DNA from: an uncultured Collinsella sp.
GTDB lineage: Bacteria; Actinomycetota; Coriobacteriia; Coriobacteriales; Coriobacteriaceae
Direction: 5' to 3'
Assembly (NCBI GenBank): GCA_958405195.1
Contig: CATYDM010000022.1
Span: 1-29,089, forward strand
Length of the DNA: 29,089 nt
Position numbers and translations under genes: made by a program. Positions 12,690-21,114 of the stretch are shown in pieces. The notes under the pieces were generated by a model. The model saw only the letters and a program-made list of their open reading frames with translations. It ran no database searches and had not been told where the DNA came from. Numbering within the stretch: position 1 is the first letter of the stretch; every line of letters starts with the position of its first letter.

Positions 12690-15200
12690 CTACACCAAAG
12701 GGTTATGTTTGAAATCCCAAGAGGTTTCAAACGAATCCCAATCGGTTTTCGATAGTTCGCGGCACGAGTCGACCATGTCGTTGACCAACGGCTCCTGTTC
12801 CTCGTTCTGAATGATCGGGTAGGTTGCGATTTGGCCTACCTCGAAATTAAGCGTCGGCGAGAGCATGCTTGCGACACGCATGATCACGGAGCTGTTACAA
12901 GCTCCCTGGAGATACTTGAGTGACTCCTCGTCGCTAAAAACGCTCGTGCCCGCCACATCAAAGATATGCCCAGCAGGCTTAAAACGAAACGCAATGGACC
13001 CGCTTGAAATCTTCGACCAGGTAATCGATGGGCTAAAGAAGCAGTTTGTATTCTGTGGCCTGGAAAGCAATCTACCATTCTGGTCTTTGTAATTACGGAT
13101 CTCCTGTCCGTCATTCTCCCAGTTAACAACTGAGCTATTATTTCCGTACCATTTGCGGAAATCGCCGCCCTTGTTGTAGGGGAACCACTTGCAAGCGCTT
13201 TCAATCGACTCTTGAATAGATCCACAGGAATAGACGCTCTTGCAATCATCGACTTCCCACCACTCGCGAACGAAACGAGCGTTCTCGCCAGTAGCAAGCC
13301 CTTGGCGCGGCTTGCCATACTCACTGAGCTGTTTTGCGTTTCCAAACGCATCCAGAAGAGCGTCACTGGCCCAGTAGGCTATGGGGGTGCCGGGGATTTG
13401 CTTGAAGGTGTCGGCGTCGCGGCGGTAGAACCAGCCGCAGTCGAGGTTTTCGATCGCCCCGAGCAGCTTGAGGCGCTTCGCCTCGCTGCCGTTGATGTCG
13501 ACGAGGCGAACGTAGGCGCCACCGCATGCCGCGCGGCCGTTGTAGATGACGTCGGCGGTCACATTGACGACCTCGCCGCCGATGGCGTCGAATGCGCGGG
13601 GGCCGAGGTGCGCCATCGAGACGATCGTCTTGCCGTCGATGAGCGAGGAGCGCATCTTCTCGAAGCTGCCCAGGAACATCCAGCTCTGCATGGTGACCAT
13701 GGCCGCGTAACCGCGGTCCTTGGCAAGGCTGAACCCGCGCTCGATGAAGCACGTGCACAGGTCGCTCTTCACGTCGGGGTAGTTCTTCTTGACCCACTTG
13801 CTCATGAAGGGGTTAAAGCTGCTGCTGCCCATATACGGAGGATTCGCCACGACGCAGATAAAACGACGGGACAGTTTCTCGCAAATGGCGACGGCGCTTT
13901 CGAGCTTAGTTTTGGTCGCAGAAGCAAAAAGGTCCTCGGAACAACTCGCGGCGGCAGCCTTGAGCTCGTCGATCTCGTCCTCTGAGGGATTGAGCAGCGA
14001 ACCGATCTCGCCCAAATGACTCAGCTCCTCGGCGAGCTTCTTGTTACCCGGCAGCTCGTCCTCCCCTAGTGGGATGCTCGAGAGCACGGTAACGTCGGCA
14101 CGAACGCCACGCCTAAAGAAGCGACGGTCGTGCTCGCGGGCGCACATGGCAAGCGCCAGCTCCGCGATCTGTGCCGCGCGGGAATCGATTTCCATACCTG
14201 CAAGGTTTTTAGTAAGAATGAGCTCGGGAATCTCGCGCTCACGATAGCCGCGCTCCTCGTACATATGGAAGAGCAGCTCAAACGCATAGACCAAGATATG
14301 GCCCGAGCCGCATGCGGGGTCGCAGAGGGTTATCTCCTCGGGACTCGAAATGCGAATGAAGTCCTCGTGCTCAGCATCGGGCTCGATGTAATACTCCATG
14401 CGCTCGCGTAGCGAACTCCCCGGATTGTTGAGCATCCACAGACGGCCGAGCGAGTTCTCGACCATATAGCGCACGATCCACTCGGGGGTGAAGAGCTGCG
14501 TGGCGGGCGCGATGTCCGCCGCCGCTGCCTTGCGCTTGGACTTGAAGAACTCGTCTTTAACGTCGGCATTGTAGTACTGATACATCCAGCCCAGAACGGT
14601 CACGCCCTCGCGCCAGTCCTCGTCAGTGAGGACGGCATTGAGTTTGCCCACCACACTGTCAGCCATCATGAGGCCCTGGGGCAACAGCAGCTCCATGGCT
14701 CCGCCCACGCGTTCAAAGACGCCCGGCAGGCAATCGGCAAGCTCCTCGCACTGAGCAACAAACAGGTAGCGCCACAACGGTTCATCCAAGCCCGCCATCT
14801 TGAGCTCGGCTATGCGATCGGTATCGGCCGTCGTTATTTCCACGTCCAGTGCGTTCTCCACGGCCTCGCTGCCATGGCTGCCGTCCGCACGACTTAGCAT
14901 GCGCATACGGCTGGGAAGCCATCCGCATGCATCCATGAAGCGAATGGCCACGATGCGGTTGAACCAGGTGTAGGCCGCACGGTCGCGCAGCGCCTCGTGA
15001 CCAACCTCTGCCTGCATGCGCAGCAGTTCGTTGCGTTGCTCAATCTCAGCCGGACTTAGGGGCAGGCCGTTGACGGTCTCGGACCCAACGGGCGCGGGTG
15101 CAGGTTCGGTGATGCCGTAGCGCACCATCTGCGCCTCCACGCCTTTGATGAGCTCCGTACGGGCCCAGGTGCAGAAGCTCTTAAGAGCAGAATCGTTCAT
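12690..15200 (-). CDS. pglX: BREX type 1 adenine-specific DNA methyltransferase PglX, N-terminal and target-recognition part
   Basis: An 836-aa protein with the PglX N-terminal region, SAM-binding motif DPACGSG (294-300) and catalytic NPPYMG (453-458) of N6-adenine methyltransferases. In BREX, PglX methylates a short non-palindromic host motif and so marks self DNA. Residues from about 611 to 836 form the target-recognition domain. GC falls there (about 43% on lines 13021-13140 against roughly two thirds on line 13501-13560), which suggests domain replacement. The protein ends SWDFKHNPLV-stop, at the point where full-length PglX normally continues into its C-terminal domain; that domain is encoded separately at 10934-11902. 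The catalytic part is complete. AAAGG lies 11 nt before the ATG. A 12-bp hairpin separates the gene from brxC. Confidence 0.95.
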   Translation of the reverse strand: MNDSALKSFCTWARTELIKGVEAQMVRYGITEPAPAPVGSETVNGLPLSPAEIEQRNELLRMQAEVGHEALRDRAAYTWFNRIVAIRFMDACGWLPSRMRMLSRADGSHGSEAVENALDVEITTADTDRIAELKMAGLDEPLWRYLFVAQCEELADCLPGVFERVGGAMELLLPQGLMMADSVVGKLNAVLTDEDWREGVTVLGWMYQYYNADVKDEFFKSKRKAAAADIAPATQLFTPEWIVRYMVENSLGRLWMLNNPGSSLRERMEYYIEPDAEHEDFIRISSPEEITLCDPACGSGHILVYAFELLFHMYEERGYREREIPELILTKNLAGMEIDSRAAQIAELALAMCAREHDRRFFRRGVRADVTVLSSIPLGEDELPGNKKLAEELSHLGEIGSLLNPSEDEIDELKAAAASCSEDLFASATKTKLESAVAICEKLSRRFICVVANPPYMGSSSFNPFMSKWVKKNYPDVKSDLCTCFIERGFSLAKDRGYAAMVTMQSWMFLGSFEKMRSSLIDGKTIVSMAHLGPRAFDAIGGEVVNVTADVIYNGRAACGGAYVRLVDINGSEAKRLKLLGAIENLDCGWFYRRDADTFKQIPGTPIAYWASDALLDAFGNAKQLSEYGKPRQGLATGENARFVREWWEVDDCKSVYSCGSIQESIESACKWFPYNKGGDFRKWYGNNSSVVNWENDGQEIRNYKDQNGRLLSRPQNTNCFFSPSITWSKISSGSIAFRFKPAGHIFDVAGTSVFSDEESLKYLQGACNSSVIMRVASMLSPTLNFEVGQIATYPIIQNEEQEPLVNDMVDSCRELSKTDWDSFETSWDFKHNPLV

Positions 15201-15227
15201 GGTTGATGAGCCTTTCTAAACGCCATA

Positions 15228-15259
15228 AGCCACCGGTGCGCGCTTTGGCACCGGTGGCT
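15228..15259 (-). promoter_or_regulatory. intercistronic hairpin between brxC and pglX
   Basis: A perfect 12-bp stem (AGCCACCGGTGC with its complement) closes an 8-nt loop in the 66-nt brxC-pglX gap. On the transcribed strand no T-run follows. It may protect the upstream mRNA, guide processing, or partly terminate transcription so that PglX is made at a different level from BrxABC. Confidence 0.7.
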
Positions 15260-15266
15260 CCGCGGG

Positions 15267-18200
15267 TTAGTTGATACGGATCTCGTCGTTTGCAGCGAGC
15301 GCCTGCATAAGGCGGGAGCGCAGGTCGTCCACGTAGCGCTCCACGTCCTCTGCGGACAAGAGACGACTCGGCTTGGCCAGATCGGCGCGGCGCACAGTCT
15401 TGATCTTGCGCTGGGGCTTGGGCGCGGGCACGGGAGCAGACGATGCGGCGCCCTTGTTGGAGACCTTCTTGACCACCTCGCCCGTACTCATGACCTCGGT
15501 GGTGCGGCGCTCGTTGTCCATGCGCACGCGGGCCTCATCCACAGCGTCGTACATCTCGTTGGCCGCCGCACTGAGCCAGTCGCCCCAGTTAGTTGCAACA
15601 ACGCTCAGTTCGTTGAGACTTTGAGCGCTGTGGGCACGGTTTTTGAACGACTCGTATTTGGTGCCGGCGTCTGCTATGGCATCCTTGGCCTGATTGACAA
15701 AGCCCTTTTGACTCTCGGCCTGCGTCCGCAGGTCTTGCAGATCGCTCTCGATGCGACACAAAAACTCATTGCGGCGGATGCCCAACAGCTTTTTCATGTC
15801 ATCCTCGACGGGATCCATAAGCGGCTGCAGGTCTTTAATACGGCCGTAGGGCTTGGGATCTTTGAGGATCTCACGAACCGTTGCCACGTTCTCCACCGCA
15901 CCGGGAATGTCATCGGAGGCATACTCGATACCCTCGGTGCGGTTCAAGAAATCCCTGGCGTGGTCAAACGCTGTTCGTTGATTGGGCTCGAAGAACTCAA
16001 CCACCTTGTCAAAGTCTTCCTTGGCATCGAGCAAACGCTCCTCATGCTTGGTGAACGTGGTCAAGAACGCCTCGGCCTCGTTCTGGTCCTTAAGGACGTC
16101 GGCCACCTCCGAGCGCATCTTCTCGCACTCGTCCTCACCGGGATACGGGTAGGCCAGCTTGATGCCCGTGTAGTAGTCGCGTGCCATGGCGAGGCACGCC
16201 TCGCGCAAGCCCTCAAGGCGCTCTTTGAGCTCGGCCACGAGCTTATCCTCGTTGGAGGGCACGGTCTTGAGATCAAACAGGTCACACATGAGTTCGCCCG
16301 TGGCGCGTAGCAACCGGTCGCTCATACGCATGCGCAAGCGCACCTGGGCCTTATCGGCATCCTTTCGCAGGAGCGCCACCATGCGGCTGTCATTAGCTTG
16401 AACCGTCTGACCGCCAAACAGCACCTGCGCGCGCTGCTCCACCACAAGCTGCGCCACCACATTTGCGATGTCGACCTCGCGCCAGCCAAAGGGCCTTTGC
16501 TGGTACTGGCGCTGGATATCGCCCATAGCGGTATCCAGGTGGCGCTGGTGCTGCACTTTGAGGTAGTCCTCGACCTCTTTGAGCGCACGCGTGTTACCTG
16601 CATCCATGCCAGCGAGCCCCACTTGAACGTTGCCCACCAGAGTAGAGCGAATATCGGAATCGCTCGTGACCGGCGCGCCGATATAGTCGGCCTTTTCAAA
16701 GACCACATCGCACAGCTGCGCCAGCACCTGCTCAAAGACCTGAGCGGGTTTGGCAGCACGGATCTCAATCATGCGCCCGTTGACGGCGCATCGTGCATGG
16801 AGCACTGCCTCAGCCAAAAGGGCGTCAGCCTCTTTCTCGTTAAAGTCCTTCTCGCGCATTTTGGCCTCGACAATCTGGCGGGTACTCGGCGGTAGCTCCT
16901 GCAGATTGCGCGTCTGGGCGTACATGCGAATCTTAGCGGCGTTGACGAGTGGGGCCCAATAATCCACCTCGTCGCTCAAGGCCACGATGGCCTTATCCAC
17001 GGATTTCAATGCCAGCTCGGTATCGTCCGAACGGCCCAAATCGCTGGCCATAGTCACCACGGAAAGTTCCATGCCGCCCATGCTGGTACCGTGGATTGAG
17101 CCGTCCACATAGCGGTCAAACGGAAAGTCGTTGGCCCCGCGGTTGAGTTTGCGCGCAGTGTAGATGCTTTCGAACAGGCGCTTCTTGATGTACTCAATCA
17201 CCTTCGCGTTGTCGATCGGGGTGCGTGCGATCTCCTGCGCTATCTCCTGCTCCTCGTCGGTGAGGAAGCTATAGGTATCGCCCTGGCGTGCCACGTAGCT
17301 CTCGCGCTCCAAGCGGGCCAGAGATTCCTTGACGCGGTCCTTAAGGGCGCGCTTGTCCACGTCCAGGCTATCGATCATAAGGATGGAGATGTTCTCGACC
17401 GTGGCCTTGACGTAGCCGATGTAGCGGATCAAGTACAGGAGCTTAAGCACCCGGACATCGTAGCTCTCAAGACCCTCTGCGTTTTCAGCCGCGCGCTCCG
17501 CACAGACGACGACCTGAATGATGCCGTGCTCCAAATCCTTGGAGATTGTGTCGAAGAAGCGCCAGAACGGCACGAGTGCACCAGTCTGGTCATGCTGAAT
17601 GGCCTGAGCGCTCTCCTGAAACGCGCTCAGCATGGAGCGCTCGCCCGTGGACATGTGCTTGGCCTTAACACCGTGCTTGCGTACCTCGGTCATCACGTCG
17701 GGCAGAAGCTTAAACTGGTAGCCCACAAACGGGTAGCTGGCCACAAAATCCTTGGAGTTGGCGAAACCGGCAAGGTCGGAGCGCGAGCCGCCCTCAAAGG
17801 TAAAGTTGTTTTTGAGGACGGCGGCGTCTTGCTCGTAGACCTGTGCAAGCATATCGGCCGCCGGCGCGGTCTTCTCGAGCACACGGCGCTGGATGACCTC
17901 GTCCACGCTGGAGCTGGAGAGCGAAAGGCGGGTATTGAAGCGGCCTTGGATCTTTGAAAAGTCGTTGCCCACGGGCAGGCTCAGGTTGTCGATGGCCTCC
18001 TGGCTCGTGACCATCACCCACACGCGGCCACCGCAGGCGGCACCCAGCTCCTCGACGATGGTCTGAAGACTCAACATAAGGCTTGGATCCCGGTCGTTTG
18101 TAATAAACTGACCCACCTCGTCGACCATAAAGAGTAAACGGTAGTTGCCGCCGTGGGCCGCTGCCTGAGCGTCTACGTAGCCCTTGACCTTTTTGGCAAA

Positions 18201-18929
18201 GACATCGGGGGCCAAAACCTCGTCCTCAGAACCCTCGAGCCAGTTCCATGCGGCCTTTTCACTCATGCCGAGCACGCTCTGCAGCACCTCGACGACGTCG
18301 TCCTCAAAGTAGCTGTAGGTGTCGCGGGTCTGGAGCCAGGACTCGCCGTTCACGCGCTCAAAGGCCTCGCGGAACTCCTGGGTCTTGCCCAGGGAATCGA
18401 TGTAGTCCTCGAGCTTTGCAAGCTTGAGGTCCTCGCCGTAGAAGCCGCGCGCCTCGTAGAACATGCGCTCAAAGCCGCGAAGCAGCGCCGTGGGAGCCGT
18501 ATCGCCCTGCTTCCACTGGCCCGCCTTGCTATCGATGTTAAAGAGGATGGCCTGCGTGGACACCGAGCAGGCACGCTCCATGGCAGCCTCGACCATGGGG
18601 TCGACGATCTTGCCGTCAAAGTAGCGGATGGCGCTCTTGCCGCCGATCTGGCGATTCTCGAGCAGATAGCTCAGCATCTTGAGGAAGTGCGATTTACCGG
18701 AACCGAAGAAACCACTGATCCACACGCCGATCTTGTCGGTGCGCACATCGATGGCATCGCCGTAGGCCTTGAAGAACGTGGCAAAATGCCTCTGCAACTC
18801 GCGCGTCACCACGTACTCGTCAAGCTCCTGGCGGATGGACCCATCTTTTGAATCCTGGACCTTGACCACGCCGTTGATGGAGCGGTTGATGTCTTTTGCA
18901 AAGAGGTCGCGAATGATCGTGTTGTCCAT
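15267..18929 (-). CDS. brxC: BREX type 1 P-loop ATPase BrxC
   Basis: A 1220-aa BrxC, normal length. Walker A is GFFGSGKS (73-80), in the typical context of a BrxC N-terminus that begins with ..IRDLFAKDINRSINGVVKV. Walker B is LLFMVDEVGQF (265-275). Long helical and coiled-coil stretches fill the middle and C-terminal parts, and the end is a basic linker with PKPQRKIKTVRR followed by a short helical tail. BrxC is a large ORC/Cdc6-like AAA+ protein needed for methylation and exclusion, probably assembling with BrxB and PglZ on DNA. The ATG has AAAGGAG 5 nt upstream. It lies 78 nt behind brxB. No defect seen. Confidence 0.96.
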   Translation of the reverse strand: MDNTIIRDLFAKDINRSINGVVKVQDSKDGSIRQELDEYVVTRELQRHFATFFKAYGDAIDVRTDKIGVWISGFFGSGKSHFLKMLSYLLENRQIGGKSAIRYFDGKIVDPMVEAAMERACSVSTQAILFNIDSKAGQWKQGDTAPTALLRGFERMFYEARGFYGEDLKLAKLEDYIDSLGKTQEFREAFERVNGESWLQTRDTYSYFEDDVVEVLQSVLGMSEKAAWNWLEGSEDEVLAPDVFAKKVKGYVDAQAAAHGGNYRLLFMVDEVGQFITNDRDPSLMLSLQTIVEELGAACGGRVWVMVTSQEAIDNLSLPVGNDFSKIQGRFNTRLSLSSSSVDEVIQRRVLEKTAPAADMLAQVYEQDAAVLKNNFTFEGGSRSDLAGFANSKDFVASYPFVGYQFKLLPDVMTEVRKHGVKAKHMSTGERSMLSAFQESAQAIQHDQTGALVPFWRFFDTISKDLEHGIIQVVVCAERAAENAEGLESYDVRVLKLLYLIRYIGYVKATVENISILMIDSLDVDKRALKDRVKESLARLERESYVARQGDTYSFLTDEEQEIAQEIARTPIDNAKVIEYIKKRLFESIYTARKLNRGANDFPFDRYVDGSIHGTSMGGMELSVVTMASDLGRSDDTELALKSVDKAIVALSDEVDYWAPLVNAAKIRMYAQTRNLQELPPSTRQIVEAKMREKDFNEKEADALLAEAVLHARCAVNGRMIEIRAAKPAQVFEQVLAQLCDVVFEKADYIGAPVTSDSDIRSTLVGNVQVGLAGMDAGNTRALKEVEDYLKVQHQRHLDTAMGDIQRQYQQRPFGWREVDIANVVAQLVVEQRAQVLFGGQTVQANDSRMVALLRKDADKAQVRLRMRMSDRLLRATGELMCDLFDLKTVPSNEDKLVAELKERLEGLREACLAMARDYYTGIKLAYPYPGEDECEKMRSEVADVLKDQNEAEAFLTTFTKHEERLLDAKEDFDKVVEFFEPNQRTAFDHARDFLNRTEGIEYASDDIPGAVENVATVREILKDPKPYGRIKDLQPLMDPVEDDMKKLLGIRRNEFLCRIESDLQDLRTQAESQKGFVNQAKDAIADAGTKYESFKNRAHSAQSLNELSVVATNWGDWLSAAANEMYDAVDEARVRMDNERRTTEVMSTGEVVKKVSNKGAASSAPVPAPKPQRKIKTVRRADLAKPSRLLSAEDVERYVDDLRSRLMQALAANDEIRIN

Positions 18930-19007
18930 GGGTGCTCCTTTGGGTTTGGGAACGTTATGGCAAAGGGTTGTTAACGGCGGCAGGGACTTGTCTGCGGGGA
19001 GCCGTGC

Positions 19008-19700
19008 TTACGAGATATCGATGGCGCGGTAGTAGTTGTCGGCCGGCAGACGGTTAAAGAGCTGGAAAGAAGAGCCGTTGAAACTGCCCGGGTAGGCGGC
19101 GACCACAGGCACCTCATCAAAATCCGCAAGCATGCAGTGGAGAAGCGTGTGTATGCGAAAGAACGGGAAAACCTCGCCCGCGCCGGTGAGGAGAACGACG
19201 TCTCCAGGCGCGTGCGGCTCGGTCTGCTCAAGGATGTACGCGGCGACTTTCTCGGGCGAGGCGAACTTGGCCACGTCCTCGAGTACGCGCTGGGTACCGC
19301 GGCGCTCCTCTTGGTGCGGGATAGCCTTGAGGACACGGCGCTTTTCGAGAATTGCCAGCACGGCGTCGTAAAGGTTCACGACCTTGAGCGTGCACGGAAG
19401 CTTGTCGGCCTCGGCATCGCGTGAAAGGGTGTCAAATAATGCACGCGCCTCAAACTCCAGCGCGGGGTCATAGCAAAAGGTGTGGAAGCCGATCTCATTG
19501 CCTATGCCCTTGTTGGCCAAAAAGTCCTCGCTGCACAGGCACTCGCGCAGAAGCTGCGCACGGCGCTCAAATTCCTGACAGGCGCGCTCGGAGCGGACAT
19601 GCGCCGCCACGACGCTCTTGCGGGAATGGATGCCGATATTGGTGGTGAGATCGGTCGCCGGGGTGATAACAGGGTCGACGGCGCTTTTGACGGGAGCCAC
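19008..19700 (-). CDS. brxB: BREX protein BrxB (DUF1788)
   Basis: A 230-aa BrxB. The conserved DUF1788 part begins near residue 45, with the signature FLANKGIGNEIGFHTFCYDP, and continues through LLTGAGEVFPFFRIHTLLH to the end (VVAAYPGSFNGSSFQLF). BrxB is an essential small BREX protein thought to bridge BrxC and PglZ. The GTG start lies 1 nt after the TAG stop of brxA, so translation is probably coupled; the ribosome binding site is weak. This start gives about 40 residues more than typical homologues, and an internal start such as a GTG near residue 27 is possible. Confidence 0.93.
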   Translation of the reverse strand: MAPVKSAVDPVITPATDLTTNIGIHSRKSVVAAHVRSERACQEFERRAQLLRECLCSEDFLANKGIGNEIGFHTFCYDPALEFEARALFDTLSRDAEADKLPCTLKVVNLYDAVLAILEKRRVLKAIPHQEERRGTQRVLEDVAKFASPEKVAAYILEQTEPHAPGDVVLLTGAGEVFPFFRIHTLLHCMLADFDEVPVVAAYPGSFNGSSFQLFNRLPADNYYRAIDIS

Positions 19701-19701
19701 G

Positions 19702-20352
19702 CTACATCACCGCCCTGCCGGTAAGGGCCGCGATAAGCGACTGCTCGCCCAGCTGAACCAAGGCTCGCTCGACATCGGAATCGAGGAAGAGTGGTGACAG
19801 GCGCTCGGACTCCGGGCCCTGGCCCTCGCCGATAAGGCCGGCATGGTGGAGCGTCTGGCGGAGCGAGCCCTTAATGCGCCTGACCGTGGCCTCAGTCCAG
19901 CGGGCCGCGTCCGGATATTCCGTGGTAAAGCGTGTCATAAAGGCGTTGAGGTCAACCGCCGTAAAGGCATAATCGAAGTTTTGTAGGCGCTCCCCTACCT
20001 CGACGAGCACGAACTCGCGCACGATATCGTAGCGGCAGATCATGCTGTAGAAGATGGCCTGGTCCGCCTGCGTGGGAGTGCCGGATGCCATGAGCCTGGT
20101 TAGGGATGACGCAGCCTCGACGGCGGTTTTGGGGTCGATGCCGCGCGCGGCGCATACGGCGTCCGTGGGCACCATGGCGTCAAGGCGGCGAAGGCACACG
20201 GTTGCGCGGTTGGCGACCATGCGCTCCGTGGGATATTGAAAGAGGTTCTCGCTCTTTACGCGTACAATGACCTGCTCGTCGCTTGCGCCCTGCATACGAA
20301 GGGCAGCGACGATGCGCATCTCATGCGGGAGGAATTGCTCGCGGGTGAGCAC
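19702..20352 (-). CDS. brxA: BREX protein BrxA (DUF1819)
   Basis: A 216-aa BrxA, recognised by the DUF1819 pattern: FLPHEMRIVAALRMQG, then SENLFQYPTERMVANRATVCLRRLDA near the N-terminus and a helical remainder. BrxA binds DNA and is required for phage exclusion in studied BREX-1 systems. It opens the operon. The only start that keeps the conserved N-terminus is the GTG whose G is the last of a run of ten G residues (20352-20361 on the plus strand as C). There is no separate ribosome binding site. Frames that start upstream join brxA only if the run has a different length (for example 9 or 12 G for the GTG at the GTGGATGTAACC segment). The true N-terminus may therefore depend on tract length. 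Confidence 0.92.
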   Translation of the reverse strand: MLTREQFLPHEMRIVAALRMQGASDEQVIVRVKSENLFQYPTERMVANRATVCLRRLDAMVPTDAVCAARGIDPKTAVEAASSLTRLMASGTPTQADQAIFYSMICRYDIVREFVLVEVGERLQNFDYAFTAVDLNAFMTRFTTEYPDAARWTEATVRRIKGSLRQTLHHAGLIGEGQGPESERLSPLFLDSDVERALVQLGEQSLIAALTGRAVM

Positions 20353-20361
20353 CCCCCCCCC
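20352..20361 (-). repeat. homopolymer tract of ten G at the brxA start codon
   Basis: Ten consecutive C on the plus strand (G on the coding strand) run into the brxA GTG start. Tracts of this length are prone to slipped-strand mispairing. Here a change would alter the spacing or sequence of the initiation region, or the frame of any upstream start. A base-calling error in tract length is also possible. Confidence 0.9.
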
Positions 20362-20693
20362 GAACGCTTTTTGTGGTTACATCCACAGTACACGCTCCAA
20401 GGGTGTCAAAGGCTGTCACAAGTGCGCCGCAACCCGGCAGGCAGGCGCGGCGCACATGACAATAATCATACCTGTTGGTAAAAAAGATACCACGCCCAGA
20501 GTGTCAAATGTTGAGCAACATAATTTAATCCGGTTAACGGTCATTTTCGCAGCTCAGAAGCTTTGACGAGGTCGCCCCAAATCACGCTTGCCAGACAACC
20601 GCGCTTACGAATGCAGGCACGCACACGCCTAACGCCATCCTCCGCTACGCTCAACATAGAGTTATACATATGATTCTATGTAAGGAGTTTCAT
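20353..20693. promoter_or_regulatory. divergent leader region between the BREX operon and the Phd/YefM gene
   Basis: This 341-nt gap holds no convincing gene. On the BREX (minus) side there is a TTGACA box (20507-20502) without a good -10 partner; a TGGTA/TACCA inverted repeat (20476-20492) just downstream of it; a strong 9-bp hairpin GTGCGCCGC/GCGGCGCAC (20422-20430 with 20447-20455) in the presumed leader; and TTTGACAC occurring twice about 100 nt apart. On the + side an ACATAGA/TCTATGT dyad precedes the antitoxin gene. The region probably carries the control of both genes, but I could not fix the BREX promoter. Confidence 0.55.
20654..20681 (+). promoter_or_regulatory. inverted repeat, probable autoregulatory operator of the antitoxin gene
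   Basis: ACATAGA (20654-20660) and TCTATGT (20675-20681) are exact complements 14 nt apart. They flank TATACA (20663-20668), a possible -10 box, and sit just before the ribosome binding site. Phd/YefM antitoxins usually repress their own promoter by binding such dyads. No clear -35 was found. Confidence 0.5.
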
Positions 20694-20984
20694 ATGCCTG
20701 TCGTAAAGCCTATTTCCGATCTGCAGCGCAACTCTGGCGCTATTGCAGAGAGCTGCCACAAGACCAAAGAGCCCGTCTGCCTAACCAAAAACGGACCGGC
20801 GTCGCTTGTCGTCATGGATGCCGAGACCTATGGCGATCAGACGCGCGCACTAACCACCATTCAGGAACACGAAGATCACATTCAACGTGCCATCACGCGT
20901 GGCTACGACGACCTCACCAACAGTCGCGTGCGCCCCTGGAAACAAGCGAAGACCGAGGCGGATCGGATGCGAGCCTCGAGATAA
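20694..20984 (+). CDS. Phd/YefM family antitoxin, without an adjacent toxin gene
   Basis: A 96-aa protein with the Phd/YefM DNA-binding fold at its N-terminus (VKPISDLQRNSGAIAE, then PVCLTKNGPASLVVMDAETY) and a charged C-terminal tail of the kind that binds a toxin. I chose ATG at 20694, with AAGGAG 6 nt upstream, over an in-frame start at 20670. Such proteins neutralise RelE/Doc-type toxins and repress their own operon. No toxin gene follows: the next 130 nt hold nothing recognisable and then serC begins. It is divergent from the BREX operon and could be a leftover of a toxin-antitoxin pair or a stand-alone regulator. Confidence 0.88.
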   Translation: MPVVKPISDLQRNSGAIAESCHKTKEPVCLTKNGPASLVVMDAETYGDQTRALTTIQEHEDHIQRAITRGYDDLTNSRVRPWKQAKTEADRMRASR

Positions 20985-21114
20985 GCCCTCCCCCATGTAA
21001 CCATCCTGTAAATCATAGCGGCGCAGTCGAGTTTTACCGTGATGCGGTCGCGTCTGGCGCTCCACTGTGCTAAAGTATCCCGAACGTTCAAACGACTACG
21101 AGGGGAAGCAGAAG

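Noticed and set aside
20985..21114. Toxin gene paired with the Phd/YefM antitoxin
   Set aside because: No frame of toxin size or with RelE/Doc features exists between the antitoxin and serC.
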